Shown: positions 34,027 through 42,932 of the stretch, one piece after another
Layout of the letters: the number at the start of each line of letters is the position of its first letter
How positions within the stretch are numbered: position 1 is the stretch's first letter
NCBI GenBank assembly: GCA_905234475.1
Contig: CAJOHX010000001.1
Location: 108,110-172,109 of the forward strand
Direction: 5' to 3'
DNA: 64,000 nucleotides
Source of the DNA: an uncultured Bacteroidales bacterium
Lineage (GTDB): Bacteria; Bacteroidota; Bacteroidia; Bacteroidales; UBA932
Position numbers and translations under genes: made by a program
The notes under the pieces: model-generated
Database searches by the model: none
What the model was told of the DNA's origin: nothing
What the model saw: only the letters and a program-made list of their open reading frames with translations

Positions 34027-35292
34027 CTACGACGCGGGGTCGGGTTCGTCGTCCGGGGCGTCGGCCAGGGCGGGACGGAGGTCGCTGGTGAAGTACATGA
34101 TGCCGACGAGGATGACGAAGAGGACCAGGGTGCCGGCCAGCAGGGCGTAGGTCTTCATCTGGAGGAGGATGTAGCAGACCACGTAGGCGAGCGCCACCAG
34201 GGCTCCGAGCAGCCAGGCCGTCCGGTCCTTGAGGATGCCGCGGAAGTAGCCCGTCAGGGCCGCGGCGGTCATGGCGGCGGCCAGCAGATAGGCCAGCCAG
34301 AAGGCCATCAGCTCGGAGAAGGACAGCAGCAGGGCATAGAACAGCACCAGCGACAGGCCGATGACCAGATACTGGATGATATGGATGCTCTTCTTGAAGA
34401 CAAACTCCACGGCAAGGCCGGCCACGAACACGAGCAGGATGATCAGGATGCCGTACTTGGCGGTGCGGGTGGTCTGCTGGTACTGCGAGAGGGCGGGAAG
34501 CAGCTTGACGCCGAAACGGGTCCCTTCCGGCCGGCCCCGGTTGATGGCGGACACCGTCCAGGAGGCCTCGAAACCATCCTCTTCCACCTGGCGGTCGGCA
34601 GGAAGGAAGTCCCCGTCGAACGACGGCGTAGGGCAGTCAGCGCGCAGATTCACTTCAGTCAAGTCGCCGACCGGGCGGAAATAGATCGCTTCCGAACCCC
34701 GGAGGCGCATCCGGATCTCGAACGGGACCGGACGGTCCGTCCCGAACGCGTCCTTCGGCAGTTCGACGGCCTGCCGGACGGATTCGACGCCACCCTGCGT
34801 CACGGAATAATCCCGCCCGTCCAGGGAAAGGGAGACCGCCCCTTCAATCCCGCGCAAGTCGCTCAGATACAGGGCCAGCTCGGTCTCCTTCGTGAAATCC
34901 AGATACTTTTCGCTCAGGCGGAACTCTCCGCTGATGACGATATCCGCCGTGTACACCATTACATCATAGATAGACCGGTGCAGCTTCTGCGTCCGGGCCT
35001 CCACATCGTAATGGAGGCGGGTCGGGTGGACCGTCTCATAGATCCGGGTGTTCCCGTTCTTCTCCACCGCCTTCTCCTCATCCGTGAGGGCGCGGGAGAA
35101 GGAGAGCCGGGGCCCGGAAAGGGTCTGTTCGCGCCCCCAGCTGCCGGCGACTTCCGCGCGGGCCTCGTCGGCGCTTTGTTCTCGATCCCGGATCTGCGAC
35201 TTGACCATGCCGAGCGGGATAAGCAGCAAAAGGGACAGAACAACCATGAAGATAATCTTCAGAAGCAGGGAGTTGGATTTTTTCGTTGCCAT
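34027..35292 (-). CDS. creD: CreD-family inner-membrane protein
   Basis: Membrane protein of 421 residues in the CreD (cell envelope integrity) family. One N-terminal helix (about 10-30) is followed by a large periplasmic region with FSLDGRDYS-like and SWTVSAINRGRPEGTRFGVKLL motifs, then about five helices from residue 280 (YGILIILLVFVAGLAVEFV, IIQYLVIGLSLVLFYALLLSFSE region) to the C-terminus. No creBC-like regulators are adjacent. Confidence 0.9.
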   Translation of the reverse strand: MATKKSNSLLLKIIFMVVLSLLLLIPLGMVKSQIRDREQSADEARAEVAGSWGREQTLSGPRLSFSRALTDEEKAVEKNGNTRIYETVHPTRLHYDVEARTQKLHRSIYDVMVYTADIVISGEFRLSEKYLDFTKETELALYLSDLRGIEGAVSLSLDGRDYSVTQGGVESVRQAVELPKDAFGTDRPVPFEIRMRLRGSEAIYFRPVGDLTEVNLRADCPTPSFDGDFLPADRQVEEDGFEASWTVSAINRGRPEGTRFGVKLLPALSQYQQTTRTAKYGILIILLVFVAGLAVEFVFKKSIHIIQYLVIGLSLVLFYALLLSFSELMAFWLAYLLAAAMTAAALTGYFRGILKDRTAWLLGALVALAYVVCYILLQMKTYALLAGTLVLFVILVGIMYFTSDLRPALADAPDDEPDPAS

Positions 35293-35402
35293 GATATTGT
35301 GTATTTTTTACGCAAAGAAAAGGCAAATAATCCAAACATCCAAATATTTTGTGTGAAAATTACGCAAAAACACAAAAAATAGGACTTTCGGCGGAAGTTC
35401 GC

Positions 35403-35410
35403 TATCTTTG
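35403..35410 (+). promoter_or_regulatory. promoter of the TIR gene
   Basis: TATCTTTG, a full -7 match, ends eight bases before the TIR ATG at 35418, so the mRNA leader is almost absent. Confidence 0.55.
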
Positions 35411-35417
35411 TATTGCC

Positions 35418-36383
35418 ATGGCGCAAGTATTTATCAGCTACTCCAAAAGGGATTGGATCACTCCGGACGGAACCCCCGTCGCGGGCAATCCGGTCGACCC
35501 GATCCTGGCGGCGCTGGACCGCGCCGGGATCAGCTATTGGATCGACCGGGAGCAGCTGTCGGTGGGCGAAACGTTCGCGGAGCGATTCGCGCAGAACATC
35601 AAGGCCTGCGACACCTTCCTGTTCCTCTCCTCGGAAGCGGCCAACGCCTCCCCCTGGACCCTGCGGGAGATCAGCACGGCCATCAGCGCGGACAAGCGCA
35701 TCTTGCCGGTCCGCCTGGACCGGTCGGACTACAACGAAGCCGTGGCTTTCTACCTGTCCTCGGTGCAGTACATCGACTGGGTGGAACTGGGTGAAGAAGC
35801 GGCCCTGAAGCGTCTGGTTGGGGCCATTTCGCATCCCGCCGTGGATGCGGAGGGCATTGAATACGGCCGGCTGCCCGGCTTCACGCGCACGGTCCTGATC
35901 GTCGCGCTGGCGGTGCTGGCGGGCGTTTACGCCCTGCTGACGTATCTGTTCCTGTGGGCGACGACCATCCAGTCCAGCGAGGTCATCGCCGGCCTGGCCG
36001 GATATGCCGGGGAGTTCGCGCTGATGATGTCGGCGTATTACGTGTTGCGCCTGCTGCGCAAGCGCAAATCCTATTTCCTGATCCCGCTCCTTTGCATCGG
36101 TGTCCTGCTGGTGGCCGGGTTCCTCGGGCGCCGGGTGGATTTCTTCGTCTGCGCGGCGCTGCTGTCGGCCGGCTGGGCGGGAATCCTGCTCGCCTGCCTG
36201 TACCGGACGCCGCGCCGGGAGTCGCTCTTCCGGCAGATGAGCAAGGAGGACATCCTGCTGCGGATCAACGATCCCGAAAATCTGATCCTGGTCTATCTGG
36301 CGATCAAGGCAGCGCTCGTCGTTTTGGGCCATTTCTTCGACGGCCTGACGGACATCTCCTTCCTGTTCCGCTATTTCAATTAG
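35418..36383 (+). CDS. membrane-anchored TIR-domain protein
   Basis: Protein of 321 residues. The N-terminal TIR domain (about 1-135) has AQVFISYSKRDW, GISYWIDREQLSVGE and the putative NADase glutamate Glu84 in ASPWTLREIS. From about 155 there are five or so hydrophobic helices (TVLIVALAVLAGVYALLTY and others) and a short cytoplasmic tail. Bacterial TIR proteins often degrade NAD+ in phage defence, but some are scaffolds; here there is no partner sensor gene, and the membrane part may be the sensor. Its stop overlaps the convergent NUDIX gene by three bases. Confidence 0.8.
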   Translation: MAQVFISYSKRDWITPDGTPVAGNPVDPILAALDRAGISYWIDREQLSVGETFAERFAQNIKACDTFLFLSSEAANASPWTLREISTAISADKRILPVRLDRSDYNEAVAFYLSSVQYIDWVELGEEAALKRLVGAISHPAVDAEGIEYGRLPGFTRTVLIVALAVLAGVYALLTYLFLWATTIQSSEVIAGLAGYAGEFALMMSAYYVLRLLRKRKSYFLIPLLCIGVLLVAGFLGRRVDFFVCAALLSAGWAGILLACLYRTPRRESLFRQMSKEDILLRINDPENLILVYLAIKAALVVLGHFFDGLTDISFLFRYFN

Positions 36384-37066
36384 AACTCGAGGCGGAAGCC
36401 CTTCCCTTTCATCTCAAGGTATTTCTCCCGGTTGAAGGAATACCGGGCCGGGATGCGCCGCGCCGTGCCGGCCGGCCTGTCCCCGACCTCAGTCAGCAGG
36501 CCGAGCTTGAGGATCTTGGCCGCGAAATTGCGCCGGTCGAACCGGACGTCCAGGATGGATTCGTACAGGGCCTGCAGCTGCGGCATCGTGAAGACTTCCG
36601 GCAGCAGCTCGAACCCGACGGGCTCGAAATGGATTTTCTCGCGGAGCTTGCCGAGCGCCACGCGAAGGATACGGTCGTGGTCAAACGCCAGCGGGGGCAC
36701 TTCCCGGACCGGGAACCACCTGGCCTGCGCGGCGTCGTCGCCGCCTTGGACCTCCGCTTTCCGCACCAGGGCGAAATAGGCGATGGTGATGACCCGCTCC
36801 CGCGGATCGCGGTCCACTTGCGTGAAAGTGCCGAACTGCTCGATGGCGGCCGGGCGCAGGCCGGTCTCCTCCAGGAGCTCGCGCAGGGCGCCGGTGTCCG
36901 CGTCCTCGTCGATCTTCATGAAGCCGCCCGGGAAGGCCCAGCGGCCCTGGAAAGGCTCCAGCCCGCGCTGCACGAGCAGCACGGAAAGGCCTTCCGTGAC
37001 ATCGTAGCCGAAGATTACGCAATCCGTGGTGACGGCCGGGTGGGGATATTTGTAGGTATAGGGCAT
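36380..37066 (-). CDS. NUDIX hydrolase with C-terminal winged-helix domain (NrtR-like)
   Basis: Protein of 228 residues. The NUDIX box GGFMKIDEDADTGALRELLE then ETGL (about 48-70) is intact with GX5EX7REUXEEXGU spacing. The C-terminal part (about 150-228, LLPEVFTMPQLQALYESIL and FDRRNFAAKILKLGLL) is the winged helix of NrtR/YjhB-type regulators of NAD or sugar metabolism. It may therefore be a transcription factor, a hydrolase, or both. It begins one base after the S9 peptidase stop. Confidence 0.85.
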   Translation of the reverse strand: MPYTYKYPHPAVTTDCVIFGYDVTEGLSVLLVQRGLEPFQGRWAFPGGFMKIDEDADTGALRELLEETGLRPAAIEQFGTFTQVDRDPRERVITIAYFALVRKAEVQGGDDAAQARWFPVREVPPLAFDHDRILRVALGKLREKIHFEPVGFELLPEVFTMPQLQALYESILDVRFDRRNFAAKILKLGLLTEVGDRPAGTARRIPARYSFNREKYLEMKGKGFRLEF

Positions 37067-39547
37067 CTAGTCGTTGTTCAATTCTTTGACGTCCACCTCG
37101 GCGCGCTCGCTCTCGCCGAGGAGCCATTCGCTGAAGTAGTCGGCCATGCGGTAGAAGAAGTACTCGTTCATGTCCCCGAATCCGTGGCGCTGGCCGGGGA
37201 GGATCAGCAGATCGAAGCGCTTGTTGGCCCGGATCAGGGCGTTGACGACGCGGATGGTGTTGGCGGGGTTGACGTTGTTGTCGATGTCGCCGTGGACCAG
37301 CATCAGGTGGCCCTTGAGGTTGGCGGCAATCTCCGGGTTGGTCTCGATGTGGTAGACGAAGGTCGTGTCGCTCTGCTCCACCTTCTCGGTCACGCCGTGG
37401 TGCGTCTCGCTCCACCAGCGGTTGTAGATGCTGTTGTCGTGGTTGCCGGCGCAGGACACGGCGGCCTTGAAGAAGTCGGGATACTTGAGGATGGCCGCCG
37501 TGGACATGAAGCCGCCGCCGGAGTGACCGTGGATGCCCACGCGCCCGATGTCAATCCACGGATAGCGGCCTGCAAGCTGCTGGATGGCGTATTTCTGGTC
37601 CTCCAGGCCATAGTCACGGAGATTGCCGTAGCCGTAGTTGTGGTACCACTTGGAGCGGTTGGGATGGCCGCCGCGGTTGCCCACCGTGATCACGATGAAG
37701 CCGATCTGGGCGAGGCGGTCGGTGCGCACCATGCCCTTGGACCAGGCGATGTTGTTGGCCTCCACCTGCGGGCCGGGATAGACATAGTCAATGATCGGGT
37801 ACACGCGCGTGGAGTCGAAGTCGAAGGGCTTGTACATCGCGCCGTAGAGGTCCGTCACCCCGTCGGCGGCCTTTACCTTGAAGCGCTCCGGCATCTTGTA
37901 GCCGGCAGCGTACAGCAGGCTCAGGTCGGCCTTCTCGAGGAGCGTCCGCTTGCCGTCGCGGCCGATCAGCCAGGCCTCCGGGGCGTAGTCCACGCGGGAG
38001 CAGTCCGCCACGACCCAGCGGCCGTCGTCGCTCGCGCTGCCCTCCACGTTCATGTCGTCCATGTCCAGCTGCTTGATGGGACCGCCGGACAGGGAGACGC
38101 GGTAGGTATGCATCTGGTAAGGGTTCTCGTCCTTATTCACGCCGCAGGCGGAGAAGAGGACGTAGCCCTCCTTCTCATTGACGCGCAGCACGTCCTCGAC
38201 GTGGTACGCCCCCTCGGTGAGGTTGCGCACGAGCGTGCCGTCGGCATTGTACAGATACAGGTTGGCCCAGCCGTTGCGCTCGGACCACTGCAGGATCTGC
38301 CGTCCGCCGCCGATCAGGTGCAGCTGGCGGTCCTCCACGTAGGTGTTCATCCGCTCGGTGAGGATGGTGCGGGTGGAGTCGGCGGACAGGTCCACGCGGC
38401 ACACGTCCATGCGGTGCAGGTCGCGCGAGCCGCGGGTCAGGTAGAAGCCGTCATTGTCGCCCAGCCACACGCGCGAGCGGTACTTGTCATAGGTCTCGCG
38501 ATGGGTGCGCGGGCGCGTGGCGAAGTCCATCGTCTGGTCCTTGAAGGCCACCGTCTGGTAGCGCTTGGCCGTGCCGTCGGGCATGGAGAAGACATAGAGC
38601 TCCTCCTTGGGCCCCGGCTCGCCGGGCATCTGGTACTTGTAGGTCTCCAGGGTGGGGCGCGGGTTGCTCAGCGCATTGATCACCCACAGGTCCTTGATGG
38701 CGCGCATGTCATTTTTGATGATGGCGAAATGCTTGCTGTCCGGTGCCCAGACGACGGCCGCCATCGAGCGGCGGGTGGAATCCTCCTTCTCCGTGTCGCC
38801 CATGTAGTTGTCGCCGCTGTAGCCGTAGTTGCGGATGCCGTCGGTGGTGATGCGGTGCTCCACGATGGTGGAATCCTTCTCGTCCTCGGCGGCCTTCGCG
38901 AGGTTCTCGCGGTCCATCCAGTAAAGGTCGTAGTTCTTGGCGTACACGCCGGTCTCCCCATCCGGGGAAATGCTCGCCCACATGGGATACTCGCGCTTGT
39001 CGGGCTTGTACTCCGTGAGCGCGCCGGTGGCGATCTCATACTGGAAATGGTAGACCTTCTTGGTCATCGGCGGCTTCCGGGGGCCCTTGGGGGCCTCGGC
39101 GCCGTCCTTCTTGGTGTCGCGCTCCTGGCGCTTCTGCGCCACGGTGTCGACGACCTCCTGCGTGCTGCGGATGTCGAACTGGAAATACCTGTCGTCCTTG
39201 AGCCGGAGGTTCTCGATCGGCAGGTGCTGCGCGTCGAAGGGGTCGCGGACGGTTTCCGTAATCTGCATGGCGAGCTTCTCCATGTCGAACGCGCGGGTCT
39301 TGCTGCCCTTCTCCGGATCCACGATCCAGTACTCGGTGCCCGACGGGGTCTTCCACGCGTACCAGAACTTGTCCGAATCGCGGAACCAGTTGGGCTGGAG
39401 CGAGGTGGAAAACACCATCTGGGAGATCCGCTTCGCGGAAAACTGCGACGCGAGCTCATAGTTGGGCGAAGCTTTCGCGGGGCGCGCGCCCCGGGCGGAA
39501 AAGCCGCAGGACAGCGCCAGCAGGAGGAGGAAGAAGAACCTTTTCAT
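37067..39547 (-). CDS. S9 peptidase, dipeptidyl-peptidase IV type
   Basis: Secreted peptidase of 826 residues. The ATG at 39547 begins the signal peptide MKRFFFLLLLALSCGFSARG. An eight-bladed propeller domain is followed by the catalytic domain: nucleophile in GIHGHSGGGFMSTAA (about 672), aspartate in LVHGDIDNNVNPAN (about 757) and histidine in LPGQRHGFGDMNEYF (about 790). FDSTRVYPIIDYVYPGPQVE precedes the catalytic core as in DPP IV homologues. It is followed immediately by the NUDIX gene. Confidence 0.93.
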   Translation of the reverse strand: MKRFFFLLLLALSCGFSARGARPAKASPNYELASQFSAKRISQMVFSTSLQPNWFRDSDKFWYAWKTPSGTEYWIVDPEKGSKTRAFDMEKLAMQITETVRDPFDAQHLPIENLRLKDDRYFQFDIRSTQEVVDTVAQKRQERDTKKDGAEAPKGPRKPPMTKKVYHFQYEIATGALTEYKPDKREYPMWASISPDGETGVYAKNYDLYWMDRENLAKAAEDEKDSTIVEHRITTDGIRNYGYSGDNYMGDTEKEDSTRRSMAAVVWAPDSKHFAIIKNDMRAIKDLWVINALSNPRPTLETYKYQMPGEPGPKEELYVFSMPDGTAKRYQTVAFKDQTMDFATRPRTHRETYDKYRSRVWLGDNDGFYLTRGSRDLHRMDVCRVDLSADSTRTILTERMNTYVEDRQLHLIGGGRQILQWSERNGWANLYLYNADGTLVRNLTEGAYHVEDVLRVNEKEGYVLFSACGVNKDENPYQMHTYRVSLSGGPIKQLDMDDMNVEGSASDDGRWVVADCSRVDYAPEAWLIGRDGKRTLLEKADLSLLYAAGYKMPERFKVKAADGVTDLYGAMYKPFDFDSTRVYPIIDYVYPGPQVEANNIAWSKGMVRTDRLAQIGFIVITVGNRGGHPNRSKWYHNYGYGNLRDYGLEDQKYAIQQLAGRYPWIDIGRVGIHGHSGGGFMSTAAILKYPDFFKAAVSCAGNHDNSIYNRWWSETHHGVTEKVEQSDTTFVYHIETNPEIAANLKGHLMLVHGDIDNNVNPANTIRVVNALIRANKRFDLLILPGQRHGFGDMNEYFFYRMADYFSEWLLGESERAEVDVKELNND

Positions 39548-39630
39548 GGGCAATCAAATGAATTTGGCGAACAATTTGCAAGGTAAAGATACGAAAATAA
39601 ACTATCTTTACGGCAAATTAATACGCGACC

Positions 39631-40074
39631 ATGAAAAGAATCCTCCTGATCATCGCTTCCGCCCTGCTCCTCTGCGGCACCCTGTGCGCGCAGGAAAAGG
39701 TCAAAACGGGCAAGACCCAATATAACTCCGTATTCGACCTGCTTCGCAACGAACCGGGCGTGACCGTGGGCAACGACGCCGGCCCCGGCACCACCCCGCG
39801 GATCTTCATCCGCGGCGTCGGCACCAACAGCGACCAGACCCAGCCGCTGTTCGTCGTGGACGGCATCATCACGGACAATGTGAGCTACCTCCTTCCGGAG
39901 GACATCTATTCCGTCGAGGTCCTCAAGGACGCCACGTCCTCCATCTACGGGATGCAGGGCCAGAACGGTGTCATCCTCTTCCGGACCAAGGCCGTCGTGG
40001 AGCAGGAAAAGCGCGCCGAGGAGCTCCGCAAGGCAGAGCGCAAGGCCGCCCGCGAAGCCCGTCGGAAGAAATAA
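39631..40074 (+). CDS. stand-alone TonB receptor plug-domain protein
   Basis: Protein of 147 residues with signal peptide MKRILLIIASALLLCGTLCA. The mature part is a SusC-type plug domain: VFDLLRNEPGVTVGNDAGPG, PRIFIRGVGTNSDQTQPLFVVDG, ILPEDIYSVEVLKDATSSIYG-like, and GQNGVILFRTK. After that it ends in a charged coiled tail (EQEKRAEELRKAERKAAREA) instead of a beta-barrel. The stop is clean and a terminator follows at 40102, so it is not a truncated receptor at a break. Small plug-only proteins occur in Bacteroidota; function unknown. Confidence 0.82.
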   Translation: MKRILLIIASALLLCGTLCAQEKVKTGKTQYNSVFDLLRNEPGVTVGNDAGPGTTPRIFIRGVGTNSDQTQPLFVVDGIITDNVSYLLPEDIYSVEVLKDATSSIYGMQGQNGVILFRTKAVVEQEKRAEELRKAERKAAREARRKK

Positions 40075-40101
40075 GCGGGGAAAATAATATAACACATAGG
40101 G

Positions 40102-40133
40102 AAATGCCGCGGGCGAGCCCGAGGGCATTTTTT
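40102..40133 (+). terminator. Rho-independent terminator after the plug-domain gene
   Basis: AAATGCC (40102-40108) pairs with GGCATTT (about 40124-40130), with an inner CGGGC/GCCCG stem, followed by TTTTT. Confidence 0.75.
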
Positions 40134-40134
40134 C

Positions 40135-40142
40135 TATATTTG
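40135..40142 (+). promoter_or_regulatory. promoter of the hybrid two-component gene
   Basis: TATATTTG, full -7 match, directly after the preceding terminator and 17 bases before the start codon. Confidence 0.6.
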
Positions 40143-40158
40143 TCCTCGTAAACACCGG

Positions 40159-42924
40159 ATGAAAAACCGCGTCTTCTTATTGCTTTTCTCCTGTCTCCTT
40201 GCCGCTGCGTCCTGCGGCAAGGGGCAGGATGAGGCGTGCTACCGGATCGTGCTCTCGAGCCCTTCCGGGACGTGGCACCAGGAAGCCGCCCGGGCGCTGG
40301 AGCGGGAGATCTATGTCCACCGGGAGGTCGACCTGACGGTGCAATACGCCCGCTCGCTCGAGGACCAGATCGACTACCTGCAGGGCCTGAAGCCGGATGC
40401 GGTGGACCTGGTGATCGTGTCCCCGTTCCTCGACGTGGAGCTCACGCCCTCGGTGGAGCGGCTGTATGACCTCGGGGTGCCGGTGATCCTCTACGACAGG
40501 AAGGTGGACTCGGAGAAATACACCGCGTTCGTCGCCGCAGACAACTATCTGATCGGCCGGCAGATGGGCGACTATGCCAAAAGCCTGCTGACGGACGGGG
40601 GCAGGATCCTCCTGGTCCGCGGCAACCCTTCCACGACGCCCGACGAGGAGCGCTACGACGGATTCTGCGCCTCCATGCAGGAGGCCGTTTATTCCAGGAA
40701 ATATGACATCGTGGCGGAATGCCAGGGCAACTACAGCACGGGCCGGAGCCGGGCGACGGTGCTGGAAGCCCTGCAGGCAATGCCCCGGGGAAGCCGCGTG
40801 GACGCGGTCGTCGCCTTCAACGACGACATGGCCCTGGGCGCCCGCCAGGCGTTCGACTCGCTCCGTTTCCAGAAACCCCTTCCTTATATCCTGGGCGTGA
40901 ATGCGCTGCCGGGCCCGGACGGTGGCATCGAGATGGTGGACAAGGGCACGATCACGGCGTCCTTCTTCTATCCGCACGGCGCGCGCGAGCTGCTGGATGT
41001 CGCCCTGCAGATCCTGCGCGGGGCCCCGTATGAGCGGAATGTCGCCCTGAATACGACCTATGTCGACAAGACCAATGTCAAGGCGGTCCAGCTCCAGCGC
41101 GAGCAGATCGATCAGCAGTTGGAGCAGGTCGAAGAGCTCAACCGTGTCCTGTCGGAGAGCCTGGAGCGCTATACCGGACAGAAGACCCTGATGATGCTGG
41201 TCGTCACGGTCCTGGTGCTCATCCTGGGCATCGCCGCCATCCTGATGGTGCTGTACCGGACGAGCGTCAAGTCCCGTAAGCGGCTCGACGAGAACAACCG
41301 CGACCTCCGGCGCCTCACCCGGGAGCTGGAAGACGCCAACCAGGCGAAACTCCAGTTCTTCACCAACATCTCACATGAGTTCAAGACGCCGCTGTCGCTG
41401 ATCCTGAACCCGCTGGAGACCATGCTGGAGAGGCGGGACCTCCCGGCGGAGGAGCGCGAGAGCCTGACGATGATGCAGCGCAACGCCGGCCGCCTGCAGG
41501 CGCTGATCAACGAGATCCTGGACTTCCGCCAGTACGAGGAGGGCAAGATGAAGGTCAACCCCACGCCGGTCGACCTGGAAGCCTTCCTGCGGGAGATCAA
41601 CGGCCTGTTCGCGGACTTCATCCGCACGAAACAGGTCAAGTTCACCTTCGAGACGATGGCGGTGTCCTACCACATGCTGCTGGACAGGGGGATGGTCGAA
41701 AAGATCTATTTCAACCTGCTCTCCAACGCCTTCAAGTTCGTCCGGGAGGCCGGCGAAGTCCGGGTCCGGATGCGCCCGACGCTGCAGGGCGGACGGCGCA
41801 TGGTGGAGGTATCGGTGTTCAACAGCGACTCGTACATCCCGGAGAGCGAGCTGAAAGACATCTTCCAGCGTTTCTACAAGATCGACTCCTCGGACGACTC
41901 CTCCGGGACGGGCATCGGCCTGGCGCTGGCGGCGGCGCTCTCGGATGCGCTCGAAGGGGACATCCATGCGTCCAGCGAGGAGGGCATCGGTACCACGTTC
42001 ACGTTCCGGCTGCCGTTCAAGAGCGCCGAGCTCCCCGCCGGGGAATCCGCCGGACACGCGACCTCGTCGTACGCAAAGGACAAGCTGTGGCAGGTCAGCT
42101 TGCCGGAGAAGGATTTCTCGATGCTGGACGAGACGGACGACGGCCTGCGGCCGCGGGTCCTGGTCATCGACGACAACGCCGACATGCGCCGCTACCTGAA
42201 AAGTATCCTGAAGGAGGAGTATTTCGTCTATGTGGCGGAAGACGGCCGGGAGGGCATCCAGCGCGCCATCCAGATCCTGCCGCGCGTCATCATCTGCGAC
42301 ATCCTGATGCCGGGCGTGGACGGCTACGAGGTCTGCAAGGTCCTGAAGGAAGACGCCCGCACCAGCGCAATCCCCATCGTCCTCCTGTCGGCCTGCTCCA
42401 TGGACGAGCAGATCGCCCAGGGATTCGAGAGCGGGGCGGACGCCTATATCCGCAAACCCTTCGGCGCCCAGGTCCTCAAGGTCCGGATCCGCAACCTGAT
42501 CGAGAAGGTCGACACGATCCGCAAGACCACGGGCAACGACTGGCTCATCGGCAGCGACAAGGCGATCAACTCCACCCAGGAGGCCTTCCTCTCCCGGATC
42601 AAGAAGTACATCGAGCAGCACCTGACGGAGGAGATCAGCATCCCGGACCTGATCCAGGACACCTGCGTGTCCAAGTCTAAGTTCTACAGGGATTTACGGG
42701 AGATCACGGACTACTCCCCGACCGACATGATCAACCTGATCCGGATCAGGCGGGCCCTCAACCTGATCATCTCCGGCGGCCGCAACATCTCCGAGGCGGC
42801 CCTCGAGTCGGGTTTCTCCTCCACTGCTTATTTCTCCCGCGTCTTCCTCAAATACTACAAGGAGACGCCGGGCAGCTGGGTCAAGCGGAATACCCAGGGA
42901 AGAGCATCCGGACCCTCTCGGTAA
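40159..42924 (+). CDS. hybrid two-component system sensor-regulator (HTCS)
   Basis: Single-chain sensor and regulator of 921 residues. Lipoprotein-type signal (LLAAASCGKGQD), LacI-like periplasmic sugar-binding domain (about 25-325, LGVPVILYDRKVDSEKYTAF, AFNDDMALGA), coiled coil, one membrane helix (about 344-367), HisKA with FFTNISHEFKTPLSLI (about 402-417), HATPase with SSGTGIGLALAAALS (about 578), receiver domain with VLVIDDNADMRR and the phosphoacceptor in VIICDILMPGVDG (about 713), and a C-terminal AraC domain (about 820-915). The sensor type with a LacI-like domain is known from the fructose regulator BT1754. No SusC/SusD genes are adjacent. Confidence 0.93.
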   Translation: MKNRVFLLLFSCLLAAASCGKGQDEACYRIVLSSPSGTWHQEAARALEREIYVHREVDLTVQYARSLEDQIDYLQGLKPDAVDLVIVSPFLDVELTPSVERLYDLGVPVILYDRKVDSEKYTAFVAADNYLIGRQMGDYAKSLLTDGGRILLVRGNPSTTPDEERYDGFCASMQEAVYSRKYDIVAECQGNYSTGRSRATVLEALQAMPRGSRVDAVVAFNDDMALGARQAFDSLRFQKPLPYILGVNALPGPDGGIEMVDKGTITASFFYPHGARELLDVALQILRGAPYERNVALNTTYVDKTNVKAVQLQREQIDQQLEQVEELNRVLSESLERYTGQKTLMMLVVTVLVLILGIAAILMVLYRTSVKSRKRLDENNRDLRRLTRELEDANQAKLQFFTNISHEFKTPLSLILNPLETMLERRDLPAEERESLTMMQRNAGRLQALINEILDFRQYEEGKMKVNPTPVDLEAFLREINGLFADFIRTKQVKFTFETMAVSYHMLLDRGMVEKIYFNLLSNAFKFVREAGEVRVRMRPTLQGGRRMVEVSVFNSDSYIPESELKDIFQRFYKIDSSDDSSGTGIGLALAAALSDALEGDIHASSEEGIGTTFTFRLPFKSAELPAGESAGHATSSYAKDKLWQVSLPEKDFSMLDETDDGLRPRVLVIDDNADMRRYLKSILKEEYFVYVAEDGREGIQRAIQILPRVIICDILMPGVDGYEVCKVLKEDARTSAIPIVLLSACSMDEQIAQGFESGADAYIRKPFGAQVLKVRIRNLIEKVDTIRKTTGNDWLIGSDKAINSTQEAFLSRIKKYIEQHLTEEISIPDLIQDTCVSKSKFYRDLREITDYSPTDMINLIRIRRALNLIISGGRNISEAALESGFSSTAYFSRVFLKYYKETPGSWVKRNTQGRASGPSR

Positions 42925-42932
42925 GGCAACCG

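Noticed and set aside
35954..39586. 1210-codon plus-strand frame across TIR, NUDIX and S9 genes
   Set aside because: Crosses three recognised genes on both strands and has no domain; an artefact of GC-rich codon use.
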